From NCBI RefSeq assembly GCF_003255815.1, contig NC_037670.1, positions 27,244,672-27,308,671 of the forward strand: 64,000 bases of DNA, given 5' to 3'. The stretch is from Theropithecus gelada (Eukaryota > Chordata > Mammalia > Primates > Cercopithecidae). Shown in pieces: positions 43,432 through 55,937 of the stretch; within the stretch, counting starts at the first letter, position 1, and each line of letters opens with the position of its first letter. The position numbers were made by a program, and so were the translations under genes. Below the pieces are notes generated by a model. The model was not told where the DNA came from and ran no database searches. It worked only from the letters and a program-made list of their open reading frames with translations.

Positions 43432-45389
43432 TTTTACAGTCTCTTTACATTAGTGGCACATCATAATAAGCCCCTGGTCTTATGGGTAAATGTTTGAGGT
43501 CATTACACTCATTGCAATCTGATGTAATTCTCAACTGAACATGCTAATGACAATGTGTTCTTTGGCACAGTTACCATCAGCCCAGGTAGATGGAATTTAA
43601 ACCAGCTATTCCAGTAATTATCTTATATAACTTGTAACACCAAGTAAAGCTGACCACAGAGGTTACCACTTGACCACTATGGGAAGCCACTATTGGAATG
43701 TCCTAGTTAAGGCAAATACTTAGTATTGATAACAGCCTTTGGGGTTTGTTGATGGCTGCTTGGGAGTCATAAACACTCTGCTGGCTTGTGTCAAACCTCA
43801 AATAAATGAGATCATCACTACTTCAGTATTGCCACTTCTGCGGACAGTTTTTAGTTTAATGTGTCATGCGAAATAATTTGACCAGAGGAAGAAAGGTCTA
43901 CCCAAAAATAATGCCAATGAAAGTATTTCTCGTTCCACAGGAGGATGGAGCATGTGTCAGTGTTGGTATTAACCAATGGAGGCACGAACCATGCTTTACT
44001 CAGTGGCACTGCCACGAAGTATTTGGAGATCTGCCTCCACCCACAAACTACTTAATGGGAAAAAAGTCACTTGCTGCCAACCCACCGTCTGATTCTGAGT
44101 TTTTATGTCTGTACTTTTCTACCCAGTAATCTGGATCTAAATGTGGCCCCCAGTTCCTCCTCCTGCTTTTTTGCTTCTCCCGACCAAAGCACATGTGAGG
44201 TTGGACCTTCATGCTCTTGAAACCAGCATGCCCATTTTGATTAAACAATTTCCTTTAGCCCGGCTACCCTCTGCAGATGATTGTTTGGTTCTCAGTAGAT
44301 GTCTGAGCTCGTTCTCTAAGGATTGGAGTGGTCTTTGTCACCCTGGGAGTGAATTTTTGCCTTTCTTGCTGACATTTTAAGTAGACCGCTGGGTGTGGGC
44401 TGCTATTTCATTTCCCAACATGCTCAGTGAAATTACACTAAAATATTACAAACTCTGTTTATGGAAAGGGTGAGGGTTTTGGCTTTAGAGCCTAAACCTC
44501 TCCAGAGGACAGTGTGAGACAGAGCAGAGAACAAAAGCACTGACCCGATGGCGGGATTGTGGGTGAGTCCTTGGAGGTTCTGGTTAGCCTGGTCAGTTCC
44601 TGTCAGTGCCTGGAGAGCTCCATGCATTTCCAGGACTCAGTCCCCCTGCTGACGAAGTCCATGCCACGTGGACAGAGTTTCCCAGAAAGAAATGGCAGGA
44701 GATATCAGGAGAGGTTGACTTTTATTTTGTAGTAATGCTTTGGCAATCGAGTTCACATTGACTCTTTCTCACTCTGCCACCATGATGTTAAGTGGTAGCT
44801 GAATTTTACAATGGTTTATTCTTACCTTTTTTCCCCAAGTCTGATGCATGGCTGCAAAAAGAATGTGATCACAGATGTCCTTTTGAGCATAGCTAACATA
44901 GATGAGGAGCCCAGCTTATCTTCTTTAGAGTTTACCAACCCAGGGCCTCGGAACTCAAAGTCCAGGTGGCAGAGTAAGATAATGTGTTCTCTTCTAACAA
45001 CTTGTTCCCATAATATTTGAATCCATTACAGTGGTATTTTCTGAGCAAGGAAGGGAAAATGAAAGTTGTAATGTAAAAGTAACGACATCTATAATTATTG
45101 AAAAATATATTTCTGGAAAGAGTTGCAAAGTTGTATTTTTTGCCTTTCACATCACTTCTATCCCAGAATACTGTCACTCCAGAACTGCATTGGAGGCAAA
45201 CTTGGTTCCACCGTGGAAGGGAGAGTCAGGTGGTGAAATTCCACCCGGGCTGTGGCCCTGACTGAGGGGTTAGGGGATTCTCGGGGAGAACAGAAATTAC
45301 TGTGCCAGCAAAGGGAGATAGGGGCTTCTGTGTAATTAGAAAACATCTGTAGGTGTGAATGCAGATGTAAAGGGAAACATGATTTGGTT
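43432..45389. other. unique non-coding sequence
   Basis: About 2 kb without a recognised repeat. Around 43550-43720 the sequence is clean ('ccagtaattatcttatataa', 'catgctaatgacaatg') and could be conserved. Small open frames on both strands show no domain. Confidence 0.5.
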
Positions 45390-47500
45390 CCCCATTAAAA
45401 GGGCAACTGGCTAAAATGCAAATTCGAACTATACTGAGATACTATTTCTCAACTATGGGGTTGGTAAACATGAAAAAGTTTGACAACACATTCTATGTTA
45501 AGGCTGGGGTAAGTGTCACTTTGTGCATTGCTAGTGGGAGTACAACATGACACAGCACCTATAGAGGGAAATTTGGCACTATTTAGAAAGAATACTCAAG
45601 GATTTACCCTTTGAACCAGCAATACTATTTCAGGAAGACAATCCCAAAGATACTGGCAAAATATAAAATGATATTTGCACTAGATTATTTATTGAAGCAT
45701 GGTTTATAAACAAAAGTCTAGAAACAACTCATATGTCCATTAGCTGTTGGTTGATTGGTTAAATTAATTGTGGTACATCCAAACAAAAGCAGCTGTGTAA
45801 AAAAATGAGAAAGATTTGTTTTCATGAAGTAATCTTCTAGGTATATTTTAAGGTGAAGGAGCATGTGTGTATTAGTGCATTCTCATGCTGCTGTAAGGAC
45901 ATACCCAAGACTGGGTGATTTACAGAGGAAAGAGGTTTAACTGATACACAGTTCCACATGACTGGGGAAGCCTCAGGAAACTTACAATCATGGCAGACGG
46001 CACCACTTCACAGGGCAGCAGGAGAGAGAATAAGTGCTGAGTGAAGCTGGGAACTTCTTATAAAACCATCACATCTCATGAGAATTTACTATCATGAGAA
46101 CAGTATTGGGGGAGCCACCCCCATGATTCAGTTACCTCCCACTGAGTCCTTCTCACAACACATGGGGATTATGGGATTACAATTCATGATGAGATTTGGG
46201 TGGGGACACAGCCAAACCATATCAATGTGTTTAGCATTCTGTGTAAGAAAGGAGTAATACCCACAGATAGTCACACATGTCTAGATTTTTTAAAACAACC
46301 GGTAGAATGATAAATAAACTATTTTTAAATGTTGGGACAAGGTTGGACACTAGACCTTTCTGAATAGGTCTTCCTATATAGATCTGACTTTGGAACCAGG
46401 TGAATGTTTTATAGACTAAACATTACGCATCAAAATGAAAATGAAATTTTAAAAATACAGAGACAGCACAGAAATTTCTATATGACAGCACAGAAATTAG
46501 TTATATATTCCATGTGGGACGTAGCTAAGGAGAGAACATAAAGAAAAATCTTAAACTACATTCTATAATAATTCTATAATATCAGTATTGTTATGTCAAA
46601 CAATTATACAGGTGTACATATCAATATATCATAGGACAAGGAAATAAGTAATTTTGTTAATGCTATTAGAAAATCAGATTTGCATCCTGGAGATACAAAA
46701 TAAAATCAACTAATCAAGTAGAAATCCTACACTTTTTCATGTAAATTTGAAATACGATATGAACCCATGATTTATTTTTTTCTTTCTACAAAAACATGTA
46801 TTTTCTAGTTTCCTCAAACTGGAAACATCCCAGTATCTATCAACAGGTAAATGGAGAAACAATGCGGTGTAGCCACACATTGAAATCCTGCTCAGTAACG
46901 AAAGGAATGAATTGGCAGGCCACACAGTGATGCAGATGGATCTCAAAAACATACTGGCAGAAAGAAGTCAGGGACAAACGACCACGTCATATATGACTCC
47001 TTCACGGGAGTTCTAGAAGGGGCAAAACTATGATAGAAAGTGGATGAGGGTTGCCAGGGTTGGGAGATGGGAAGGATTGAATGTAAGGAGGCCCGGGGGA
47101 GTTTCTGGGGTGATGGAAATGTTCTGTATCTTAATAAGAGTGTGAGTTTCATGGATGTACATATTTCTCAAAACTCATCAAACTTTATGCTTATACGAGT
47201 AGATGAAAGGAATACATTCTAATGTTTGATTGCAGGATAGGGTGACAATAGTTAATAATAATGTATTGCGTATTTCCAAAGAGCTAGAAGAGAGGACTTG
47301 ACATGTTTCCAAAACAGATAAATGATAAATGGTTGAGGGTATCCTAAGTACCCTGAACTTGATCGCTACACATTCTTTACATGTAACAAAATGTCACCCC
47401 CATTCCATAGATTTGTGCAAATATTAGGTATTGATAAAAATATTTTTAAAAACTGTATGTTAAAATGTGAGGTATGTAAATGATACCTTAAAACATTTTA
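45390..47500 (+). mobile_element. old L1M 3' region (composite), split by LTR
   Basis: Sense L1M wording runs in order: 'ctagtgggagtacaacatga', 'acccttt-gaaccagcaata', 'caactcatatgtccattagc' and 'tgtaagaaaggagtaatac' after the LTR. Further sense L1M sequence covers 46790-47220 ('cttcacgggagttctagaa', 'gatggaaatgttctgtatct', 'tttctcaaaactcatcaaac'). From 47225 to 47500 there are later 3'-UTR words. This is either one rearranged L1M or two or three overlapping old L1s. No ORF survives. The THE1-type LTR at 45868-46224 interrupts it. Confidence 0.8.
45868..46224 (-). mobile_element. THE1/MSTA solo LTR, antisense
   Basis: A complete LTR read in reverse runs from 'tgtattagtgcattctcatg' to 'cagccaaaccatatca'. 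The perfect 5-bp target duplication is 'atgtg' at 45863-45867 and 46225-46229. No internal region remains. It is inserted in an L1M. Confidence 0.97.
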
Positions 47501-48042
47501 CTTAAACAAAGAGAAGAAAAGACAACCTGATGGCCATTAGCTTGGGTCAGGAGCTTTATACAGCAATCTTGAGCTCCACATCCAAGAAGAGAATTTGTGC
47601 AGTACACAGTGGGCAAGTGAGCAAAGAGTTGGGCCAAGAGCAACATGCACACCCTGTCTGCCATCAAAGGTCAGGTCTGGTGAGGACTTCAATTGCTTAA
47701 GAATGAGCAATCAGGAAAAAAGCCACCCAAGGCAACAAAGTTGCCATTAAAAAAATATGCAGAAATAAGGGAAATGGATTGTCATGTTAGAAACATACCT
47801 CTGGAAAAGGTTTCCTACTGGAATTTTTTTAAATTTGTTAAAACTTTCTGCTTACTGAAACAAATGGTGGAGAGACAAGGGCCCCTTCAAACAGGATCAG
47901 GGCACCTTACAGGAAGAACCCACGGTTGTTCCATTTTGCAGGATGAGGCACGTATCTGGGCCCATCCAAGCAGGATTGCAAAGAGTTTTGATGATAAATG
48001 AAGGACTGTAGATTTTTATCTTGCAATAACTGACTTTTTCTT
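47501..48042. other. unique non-coding sequence
   Basis: No family is recognised. It precedes an orphan A tract. The open frame 47693-48001 (102 codons) has no domain, so a processed pseudogene could not be demonstrated. Confidence 0.45.
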
Positions 48043-48069
48043 GAAAAAAAAAAAAAAAAAAAAAAAAAA
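48043..48069. repeat. orphan poly(A)27 tract
   Basis: Twenty-seven uninterrupted A's. No Alu or L1 body is recognised upstream, so the origin as a retrotransposon tail is unproven. Confidence 0.95.
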
Positions 48070-49974
48070 CTCAGGAGAATAAAGTGATCCAACTTTTTGG
48101 CTTCCTCTGTTTTTAATTGAGGAAGATTACCCTGGATATAGTAGGAAGAATGATGTTGTTGAGGGACACGTGGAGGCTGGGCTGTTGGTAGTCGTCTGGA
48201 GAAAGATAATTTGGGTCTGAGCTGAGACAGGAGTTGTGAAGCTAGGACAAGCTGGACTTGAGGGACATTTCCGGGGTGGCAATGAAAGAAACATTCTGCC
48301 AATGCTTACACGTGTGGAAACAGATGTAATGAGACATCAGAGAGCTGGGGAGGACTAGCAAGAGGCAGGTGAAGAAATGATAGAAATTAAGGTTTCTGGC
48401 ATTGGCACTCTTGGTAAGTGGTGACTCCATTAACAGAGTCTAGACATACACAGGAGACACAAAATTGAAAGGAAAAATAATGTGTCCTGGTTTAGAAACT
48501 TGAGTTTGATTTGTTTGTGGGATACCCAGGGATTATAAGCTAGTTGTATTATATTAGGCTTTTCGTAATTCTGTTTAGGGAGATATGATTAGACTCAAGT
48601 AGATCCAAGTCTATTATGATAAGCTGTTTCATAATAGACTTGTAGTGTTTGCCAAAAATTCATCTCACTATTTGGCATTTTATGGATCATCTCGGTGTAA
48701 CTGTAACACCGCTCCAGAAAAAGACTTAGCTTTTACATTTCTTAAATCTTTGGGTTTAAAATCTCATATTCAGCTTCATAATTCACTCACTCATAGAAAG
48801 TGTTGAGTGTTTACTATATGCAAGACGCTATGTTCAGTGCTGTAAGAAACGTAAATGTAAGAACCATGTCTAGGTGTAGAAATTATAGCAATGCACACCC
48901 AAAGAAGACGCTGCCTGGAAAAGGCGACATGCGATATGTGTCAAGCGTGGAGAACAACAAGCAAGCTAGGGGCTGGGTTTATACTTTGCACTGATTTTGA
49001 AGATGCCCTATGGAAACATGCCTAGGTTAAATGTTCATCTACCTACAAGAGCAGATTCTGCGGCGAGAGCGGAGCATGGTGAGAGTAACTCTGTAGAGTG
49101 CCGGGGCTGTTTGTTGAAAAGTTAATTACCTAGACCCATAACTGAATGCGCCTCCTCTCTCTGCCCGTCTGCTGGCTTCATTCCATTGCTTTGCAAGCAA
49201 CTTGTGCTTGAGATCGGCGTGGTAGAAACTTGCAGATATGGTAATTAAGTGACTACTCAGGGAATTTAGGCTTTCTGATATAGGACGCCTCTCTTAATTG
49301 GGAGGTCCTTATTCGGGAAATCCACTTTTTCAGGATGTGATCAGATAACTGATTTAGCCCTAATGATATTTAATGGCAGTGGCTGGAATTTAATAGGGTT
49401 GATAATTTCGTGTAATTGAGGGGTCTCCAAATGAGGGAGTGCTCCTGAGTGGCACTGCATTAGGGCCGCTGTCTGAGTCAAACAGGTGCTTCCTGTCTGT
49501 GTTTCCCTTCTGTAGCTCTGTTAACAAGGAGATTCGAGAGTTTCTAGGAATATTGCAGAGCTTTTGGGTGTGCTTCTGCTTCACTGGATGGCTCTCTTTC
49601 TGAGAGGATGCACCAAGCCAGGTGATGTTTCTTAGAGGGGGTGCCAACCTGGTTTAGTATCAGACAATGTTTTAGTTTAAATTTATTTTTTTCTTTTAAA
49701 ATAAATAACCCTAAACCAATACAGGTGACTAACTATTTAAATGGATCTAGCATAGAATTTGGCAGGTGATAAGTGTAGAATGAACTAATTTTAACTGTAA
49801 CTGCCATGTCTACATTAGAATGTTGTGATCCAAGGTGCCGCTTTTGTAATTATCATGATGATATTAAGCTGTAAAAATCAAACTGTCTGAACTGCTTTGT
49901 TTTCCCCCAAACCAATTAGTTCTCCAACTCCCTGGATACAAACTTACTATCCTACCATTCAATTCAGTTCTGAC
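48070..49974. other. unique non-coding sequence
   Basis: No solid repeat call. An L2/MIR-like scrap ('gagtgtttactatatgcaag') lies near 48805. The candidate conserved block at 49080-49480 is listed separately. Confidence 0.5.
49080..49480. promoter_or_regulatory. candidate conserved non-coding block
   Basis: A repeat-free interval with several homeodomain-type cores: 'gttaattacc', 'ggtaattaag', 'cttaattggg' and 'gtgtaattgag'. It also has 'ttcattccattgctttgcaa'. The density of TAATT motifs in otherwise complex sequence is typical of developmental enhancers, but this is inference without conservation data. Confidence 0.35.
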
Positions 49975-50698
49975 ATAACTACCTGGAGCTGAGGAAGATC
50001 CCACAGGCAAAGGGGTGGGTCCTACAAGACTTCCCCCACTTTAGACACTGGTTGCAAGTCCCAGATTTCCAACTGTGCTTTTGATCAATCAGCTGCGAGA
50101 TGAAGATTCACATAACCGCCTTCTCAAGTTTGATAACTTGCTAGAATGGCTCATGAAACTCAGGGGAACACTGCGTTTATGGTTACAGGTTTAATATAAA
50201 GGATACAGCTCGGGATCAGTCAACGGAAGAGATACATTGGACAAAATACAGAGGAGAAGGGTGCAGAGCTCCCATGCCCTTGCTGTGTGCACCATCCTCC
50301 CAGCACCTTCATGTGAATACAAGCTGGAAGTTCTCTGAAACATGTAGATTACAGGAGTTTCATGGAAATTGTATTACTTGGGAATGATTGATTGAATCAT
50401 TGCCCGTTGATGATTAACTTAATCTCTTATCTCTCTGGAGATAGGGGATTGGGGTGCCATACAAAGTTTCAACCTTTTAATCATGCCTTCGTCTTTCTGT
50501 CCCTCCATTCTGAAGTTATCTAGGAGCCACCAGTCACCAACCACTAGTCCTTTTGTTAGCATTGAAAAGGACACTCTTATCACTCTGGGGGTTCCAAGGA
50601 TCTTAGAGGCTCTCATGTCAGGAACCGGGGAATGAGATGAAACATTATAACAAAAGATGTTCCTATCACCCTATTCAGGAAATTATAAGGGCTTAAGA
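49975..50698. mobile_element. LTR-like repeat, family not named, split by MLT1
   Basis: Words remembered from a common mammalian LTR-type repeat occur in order: 'ataaccgccttctcaagttt', 'gataacttgctagaatggct', 'catgaaactcaggggaac', 'cagcaccttcatgtg', 'gattgattgaatcattgccc' and 'tatctaggagccaccag'. The final part resumes after the MLT1 LTR at 51059-51135 ('gagctctgtgctgggaacc', 'ttttattatatcacagtatc'). I cannot name the family or orientation safely. Confidence 0.65.
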
Positions 50699-51056
50699 GT
50701 TACTATGTATTGAATGTTTGTGTTCCCTCCCCAAAATCTTTTGTTGAAATCTTAACTCCTGATGTGATTGTATTAGGAGGCTGGGCCTTTGGAAGGTAAT
50801 TAGGTCAAGAGGATAGAATCCTCAGGAATGAGATTAGTGTCCTTATGTGAAGAGGGCTTGCTGAATCTCTCTCTGCCAGGTGAAGATACAGTAAGAAGAT
50901 AGTCATCTGCAAATCAGCAAGAGGGTCCTCACCAGACACCAGATCAGCTGGCACCTTGGTCTTGTACTTCCTCGCCTTTACAATGGTGAAAAGTAAATGT
51001 TTGTTGTTTAAGCTACCCAGATTATGGTAATTTGTTATAGCAGCCTGCACAAAGAC
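50699..51056 (+). mobile_element. MLT1 LTR (ERVL-MaLR), sense
   Basis: The MLT1A/B sense order is present: 'attgaatgtttgtgttccct', 'aaatcttaactcctgatgtg', 'tgggcctttggaaggtaatt', 'gtgtccttatgtgaagaggg', 'ggcaccttggtcttgtact' and 'tttgttgtttaagctaccca'. It closes with 'ggtaatttgttatagcagcc'. It sits inside the LTR-like repeat. Confidence 0.9.
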
Positions 51057-51135
51057 AGGAGCTCTGTGCTGGGAACCAGGGATGAAGACCAGATAGATAT
51101 TTTTTATTATATCACAGTATCACAAATAAGTATAT

Positions 51136-52564
51136 AATTTAATTATACATGGGTATGAATATTTGCTTTGGGAAATGCTATCACATATGAAAAAGACTTT
51201 TCCATGTGAATAGAAGAAACAAGAAGTGATGACAACATCAGATATTGACTGGGCCCTAATGATGTACCAGGCAACCTACAAAGCACTTGGCACACACAGT
51301 TTGCTGGGCAGGACACACCTTAGATAGGGTTTGGTGAAATTTCTGAAATAATACTGCTAGTGTTTAATGGGTTACTTATTTTCTTTTCCCTATGAAGAAC
51401 TGTAAAACCCTAACTAAAAAACAAAGCCACTACATTGTATCAGGTCTCTGTGATTCTATCTCAGGTCCTATGAGCTTCCCTCTTCACCCAGAATTATCAC
51501 ACTCTTTGTGAAACCAGCTTCTTGTAGGGGCTGTTAAACACAGCCAAACTGTTGATTCAGAATGTGCTGGGAGAATCCTACTGACCCTCTGAGTCAACAA
51601 AGCTCAGTAATTATGTCTGTCAACATGTCAATATTTTACATGAATGAAACATCTATGGCTGGACTGTGGACTGCAGTTAGTTGGTGTTAATGCATTTTTA
51701 CAGATTAAAGACCCAGATGGAAGGCTGAGTGATGCTAATGTCACTACAAATAATGCTTTGCATTGCTACTTGTCATCATGTGGTTTTTGGAGTTGCCTAC
51801 TTCATGATGTCATAAAACCAGAGATGAGCAAGACGGACTTGATAAGTTAGATTTTTTTTCTGGGTATTAGTGGTAGCAATAGTATCTTTTCCTTTGCTTT
51901 AACTGCATTTTAGAGTGTTTCTGCATTCTAGGTATTGATTAACGTGGGTGCCTGCTATTACTGACTCTCTGATGATGATGATGATGTTGATAATTATGGC
52001 CATGATGACTTATTGCATCATCTTAAGGGGGATAACAACATTTGGATTAACCACGGTATCTGCCTTTGAACTTAAAATTTATTAAGGGAAGCAAGACAAA
52101 TGCACCAGTCAGCACAGAGACTGGGAGACTGGTGACCTGCAGGTGGGGAAGACTTTTACCTGAAAAGTGGCATGATTTGTGAGGTGCTTATAACTACCCC
52201 CTTGGTCCCACACATCTGACCCTGTTTAGTTCACATGGCTCTGCAATAATTAGTAATCTGATATCTGGCACTAACACTTCAGGTTAAAAATGTTCAAATT
52301 AACAAGATAATCTTACTATTGGTTCTCCAGGATGGATCACAGACCAGGCACATTTTAATGGTAAGGCAAGATTCAACAAAAATTCTTTATAGTGAGGGTC
52401 AGTGTAAACAGGTAGTGTGTATGGGAATTCTCTGGAACCTGGAAATGGGAGGGAGGGAAAACATTAGAAGGGATGCAGGATTTAGTCCATGGATGATATC
52501 TGACACCCTGGGTGATTTTTGATTGATAGGAATTGAAGAACATTAAGGATTTCATGTGGATTCT
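51136..52564. other. unique non-coding sequence
   Basis: A possible small MIR/L2 scrap lies at 51245-51300 ('atgatgtaccaggcaacct'). A short (GAT)n run lies at 51973-51988. Otherwise nothing is recognised. Confidence 0.5.
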
Positions 52565-52710
52565 GCCACTTGGTCCCCACTTGGGTACTATTCCTAGTCA
52601 CTTTTTATATATGAAGAGATTGAGGCATAGAAAGGCCAGATAAGGTCACACTGCTAGTACATGTTGAAATCAGGGCTCCTATCTATAACCGCTGCACTGC
52701 CCTGATGCTT
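52565..52710 (-). mobile_element. MIR SINE fragment, antisense
   Basis: 'tatatgaagagattgaggca', 'aggccagataaggtcacact', 'gctagtacatgttgaaatca' and 'gggctcctatctataac' follow the reverse MIR order. Confidence 0.82.
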
Positions 52711-53540
52711 CAATATAAAAATGTGGAATATTTAAGATATGGGAACCTAGGATAAGGGGTTACAGACACAGGAGGGTGAAAATGGGAAAAGGCGACCTTC
52801 ATTCAGATGAAGCTCATAATGAAGGATGTCAAGAAAGGAATTAGAGGAAATGTATGCTAAAGAGAAGGTGTATGGCTGGAAATGCCACGCAGCCAGGATG
52901 AGATCCTCAGAGCAAGGGATGGGTTTGTGCTTGAACATACCTGAGAGGAGAAGGGAGTGGTCATGAGGAAGGGCCCAGAGGGAAAGAGATGATATGAAAA
53001 GCCCTCATTCAGATGGAAAGAAAGAGCCATGATTCTGTCCAGAAGTGAGGGAAGCCTCTGTTAGAACACACATGGTGAGAGACCGGGCATGAGAAGACCT
53101 GCTGCTCATGAAGCTCTGGGTCCTGGGTACAATTCTGGGATACATCATGGGCCCGTGCATGACCTTACAAGTCATCACACCATTGAACACTCACCTGGAC
53201 GTTGAACCACTGAGCTCCAAGATCCCTTCCTGTAATAACTTTCTATGCCTGCTATAAAACTGTATTATTTAACACTTTTTTATCATTTACATTTTATAGT
53301 TTCCCCTTAATTTCTGTTGACTTTATGGAAACAAACCTACATACATGTAATAATAAGGGTTTTGTAGAGTTTTTAAGCTTCTGATGTTTCAAAATTTAAT
53401 ACAATGCATAAGATCATAAGCATTTGTAACACATGATGTTAAGTGACACTGAAAGAAAAACTGTATTCATGTCAAATCCACAGGGTGCAGTTTAGCACTG
53501 TCTGTGGAGTCTGATAGTTTTGAGGTCTCCTGTGTGGTTG
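52711..53540. other. unique non-coding sequence
   Basis: Purine-rich stretches lie at 52770-53000. No family or gene is recognised. Confidence 0.5.
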
Positions 53541-54567
53541 TGTTGCAGAAAGTTAGAGACCCAGAATGGAGGGACTGGCTGGACCCATGGCAGAGGAAAC
53601 GTAAATTGTGAAGATTTCATGGACATGTATCACTTCCTTAATAATGCTCTTATAATTTCTTATGCCTGTCTTTAATCTCTTAATCCTGTTATCTTCGTAA
53701 GCTGAGGATGTATGTCACCTCAGGACCCTGTGATGATTGTGTTAACTGTACAAATTGTACACACATGATTGTAAAACATGTGTGTTTGAACAATATGAAA
53801 TCAGTGCACCTTGAAAATAAACAGAATAACAGCGATTTTAGGGAAGAAGGGAAGACAACCGTAAGGTCTGACTGCCCGTGGGGTCGGGCAAAAAAAGCCA
53901 TATTTTTCTTCTTGCAGAGAGCCTATAAACGGACGTGCAAGTAGGAGAGATATCACTACATCTTTTTTCCTAGTAAGGAATATAATATTTAAGACCATAC
54001 ATAGGAAAGGAATTGCATTCCTGGGGGGAGGTCTATAAACAACTACTCCAGGAGTGTCTGTCCTATGTTGTTGAGATAAGAACTGAGATACGCCCTGGTC
54101 TCCTGCAGTACCCTCAGGCTTACTAGGATTGGGAAACCCCAGTCCTGGTAAATTTGAGGTCAGACCAGTTCTCTGCTCTCGAACCCTGTTTTCTGTTAAG
54201 ATGTTTATCAAGACAGTATATTCACTGCTGAACATAGACCCTTGTCAGGAGTTTCTGATTTTGCCCTGGTCCTGTTTCCTCAGAAGCATGTGATCTTTAT
54301 TCTCCTTTTTGCCCCTTGAAGCGTATGATATTTGTGACTTACTCCCTATTCGTATACCCCCTCCCTTTTTGAAATCCCTAATAAAAACTTGCTGGGTTTG
54401 TGGCTCAGGTGGACATCACAGTCCTACCGATATGTGATGTCACCCCTGGCGGCCCAGCTGTGAAATTCCTCTCTTTATGTTCTTTCTCTTTATTTCTCTG
54501 ACTGGCTGACACTTAGGGAAAATAGAAAGAACCTGTATTGAAATATTGGGGGTGGGTTCCTGCAATA
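53541..54567 (+). mobile_element. MER11 solo LTR (HERV-K11/HML-8 group)
   Basis: A nearly complete ~1.03-kb class II LTR. It opens 'tgttgcagaaagttagagac' and includes 'tgtcacctcaggaccctgtg', 'tttgaacaatatgaaatcag' and 'cttactaggattgggaaacc'. Further on are 'cctaataaaaacttgctggg' (polyadenylation signal near 54380) and 'accgatatgtgatgtcaccc'. It ends near 'gggtgggttcctgcaata'. Six bases before (53535-53540) and after (54568-54573) agree at five positions. No proviral internal sequence is present. MER11 LTRs are catarrhine-age and some act as enhancers. Confidence 0.95.
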
Positions 54568-55937
54568 GGGTTGCAGATGGTGCTGTACGTTGGAACCACC
54601 ACTGAAGTCTTAAATTACCTTATTCTTTAGCCTTTGACTGCAGGGTAGGATTTGAGCTTCTCTACCTCTGGTGTCCAGAATGGGAAATAAGTGCATTTGG
54701 CTTGGTTAAGAGAGTCATATGTGGACTATTGAAGCACAAGCGTCCAAGGCCAAGACACTCTGCAGGAATTAGTGCGTGGTTGGGAATTCCGTGTTGATCT
54801 GAAGAACAGCCCAAGGCCGTGCATTCCTCATTGGCCATTAACATTCAGGAAGAGTGAACATTTTTGCTATTATAAATGGCAAATAAATAGATGAAAGTAT
54901 GCAGTAAGGAGAGTATAACTTAAGATCTATATTTTTAATAAGAGATACAACTGAGGTTATTTTATTTTTTTCCATTTTTAATTTGGTAGTAACTGCATAG
55001 TAAGCACTTAATACATATACTTAGGAAAGCAGAAAGGTTCAGTGTTCCATTTTGCTAAGTAAATATGTCAAAATAGAAATGTGTCAAAAATTAATATCAT
55101 TGGGCCAGTGTAAGTTAACAACTATTCAAAGAGAAATAGATTCCACTGTCTAATTATTTTCTACTTTCAAAAGGTTAGATGAAACAGCTCTTCTGAGCAT
55201 GGCACGGGGATCACAATAGTTTCACTGCTGACATAGGTTAATGGCACAATTATTAGTCAATGGTGCTTAGCAATTCGTGTGGCGCAGGAAGAGCCTAATC
55301 TGTGGATGGATCATAAAACAGCCCATCAAGGGATTTCTGAAGACATGACAGGGACTTTCAAAAAAGTCCAGAAATTAAGTGCTCTTTTCCTTCTCCCAAA
55401 AAGTGAAGTTATTTTGAAACCTCTTTTAGTATTGTTTGTGCATAATTCCCTCCAGAGGAAGCTCCTTTGATGAGCTCTTCTGCAACAGCAACAGTAAGTT
55501 GTGCGGGTTCCAGATACTGTCATTTCAAAGCCATCTGGGTTGTGCTTCCCTGAAGAAGTCCCAGCCAGCTAGCACCAATCTTTCAGTCCTCTGCTTCCAG
55601 GTAGCTACTAGGGTAGCTGATGGAAGGTGGATTCTGGGCTGTTTTCTCTGGGAAAACACTCATCAGTGAATGTGAATGCTCATTCATGGGGTGATTGAGA
55701 ATTGGGACTGCCTCAAGGGCAGTATCAGAGGTTTTCAGGCTGACCATGGGCCTCTTGACCCTCATCAGAGGGATCAGAAAGGGTCTAAGCTTTTGGGTTA
55801 ATTCCACATGGATTGGGTCTCTGGAAGATCATTCAAATCAGCAGCAGTCCACTAATCTTAGCGCTCTTGTTACTGCCTCAAACTAAAACCAATATCTAGT
55901 TGTCTATTCCAGGCAATGAACAAAGGTGAGACTACCT
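54568..55937. other. unique non-coding sequence
   Basis: No family is recognised. Open frames are short and overlap on both strands. Confidence 0.5.

Noticed and set aside
53801..54235. 144-codon antisense frame
   Set aside because: It is antisense to the MER11 LTR, which has no gene in this orientation.
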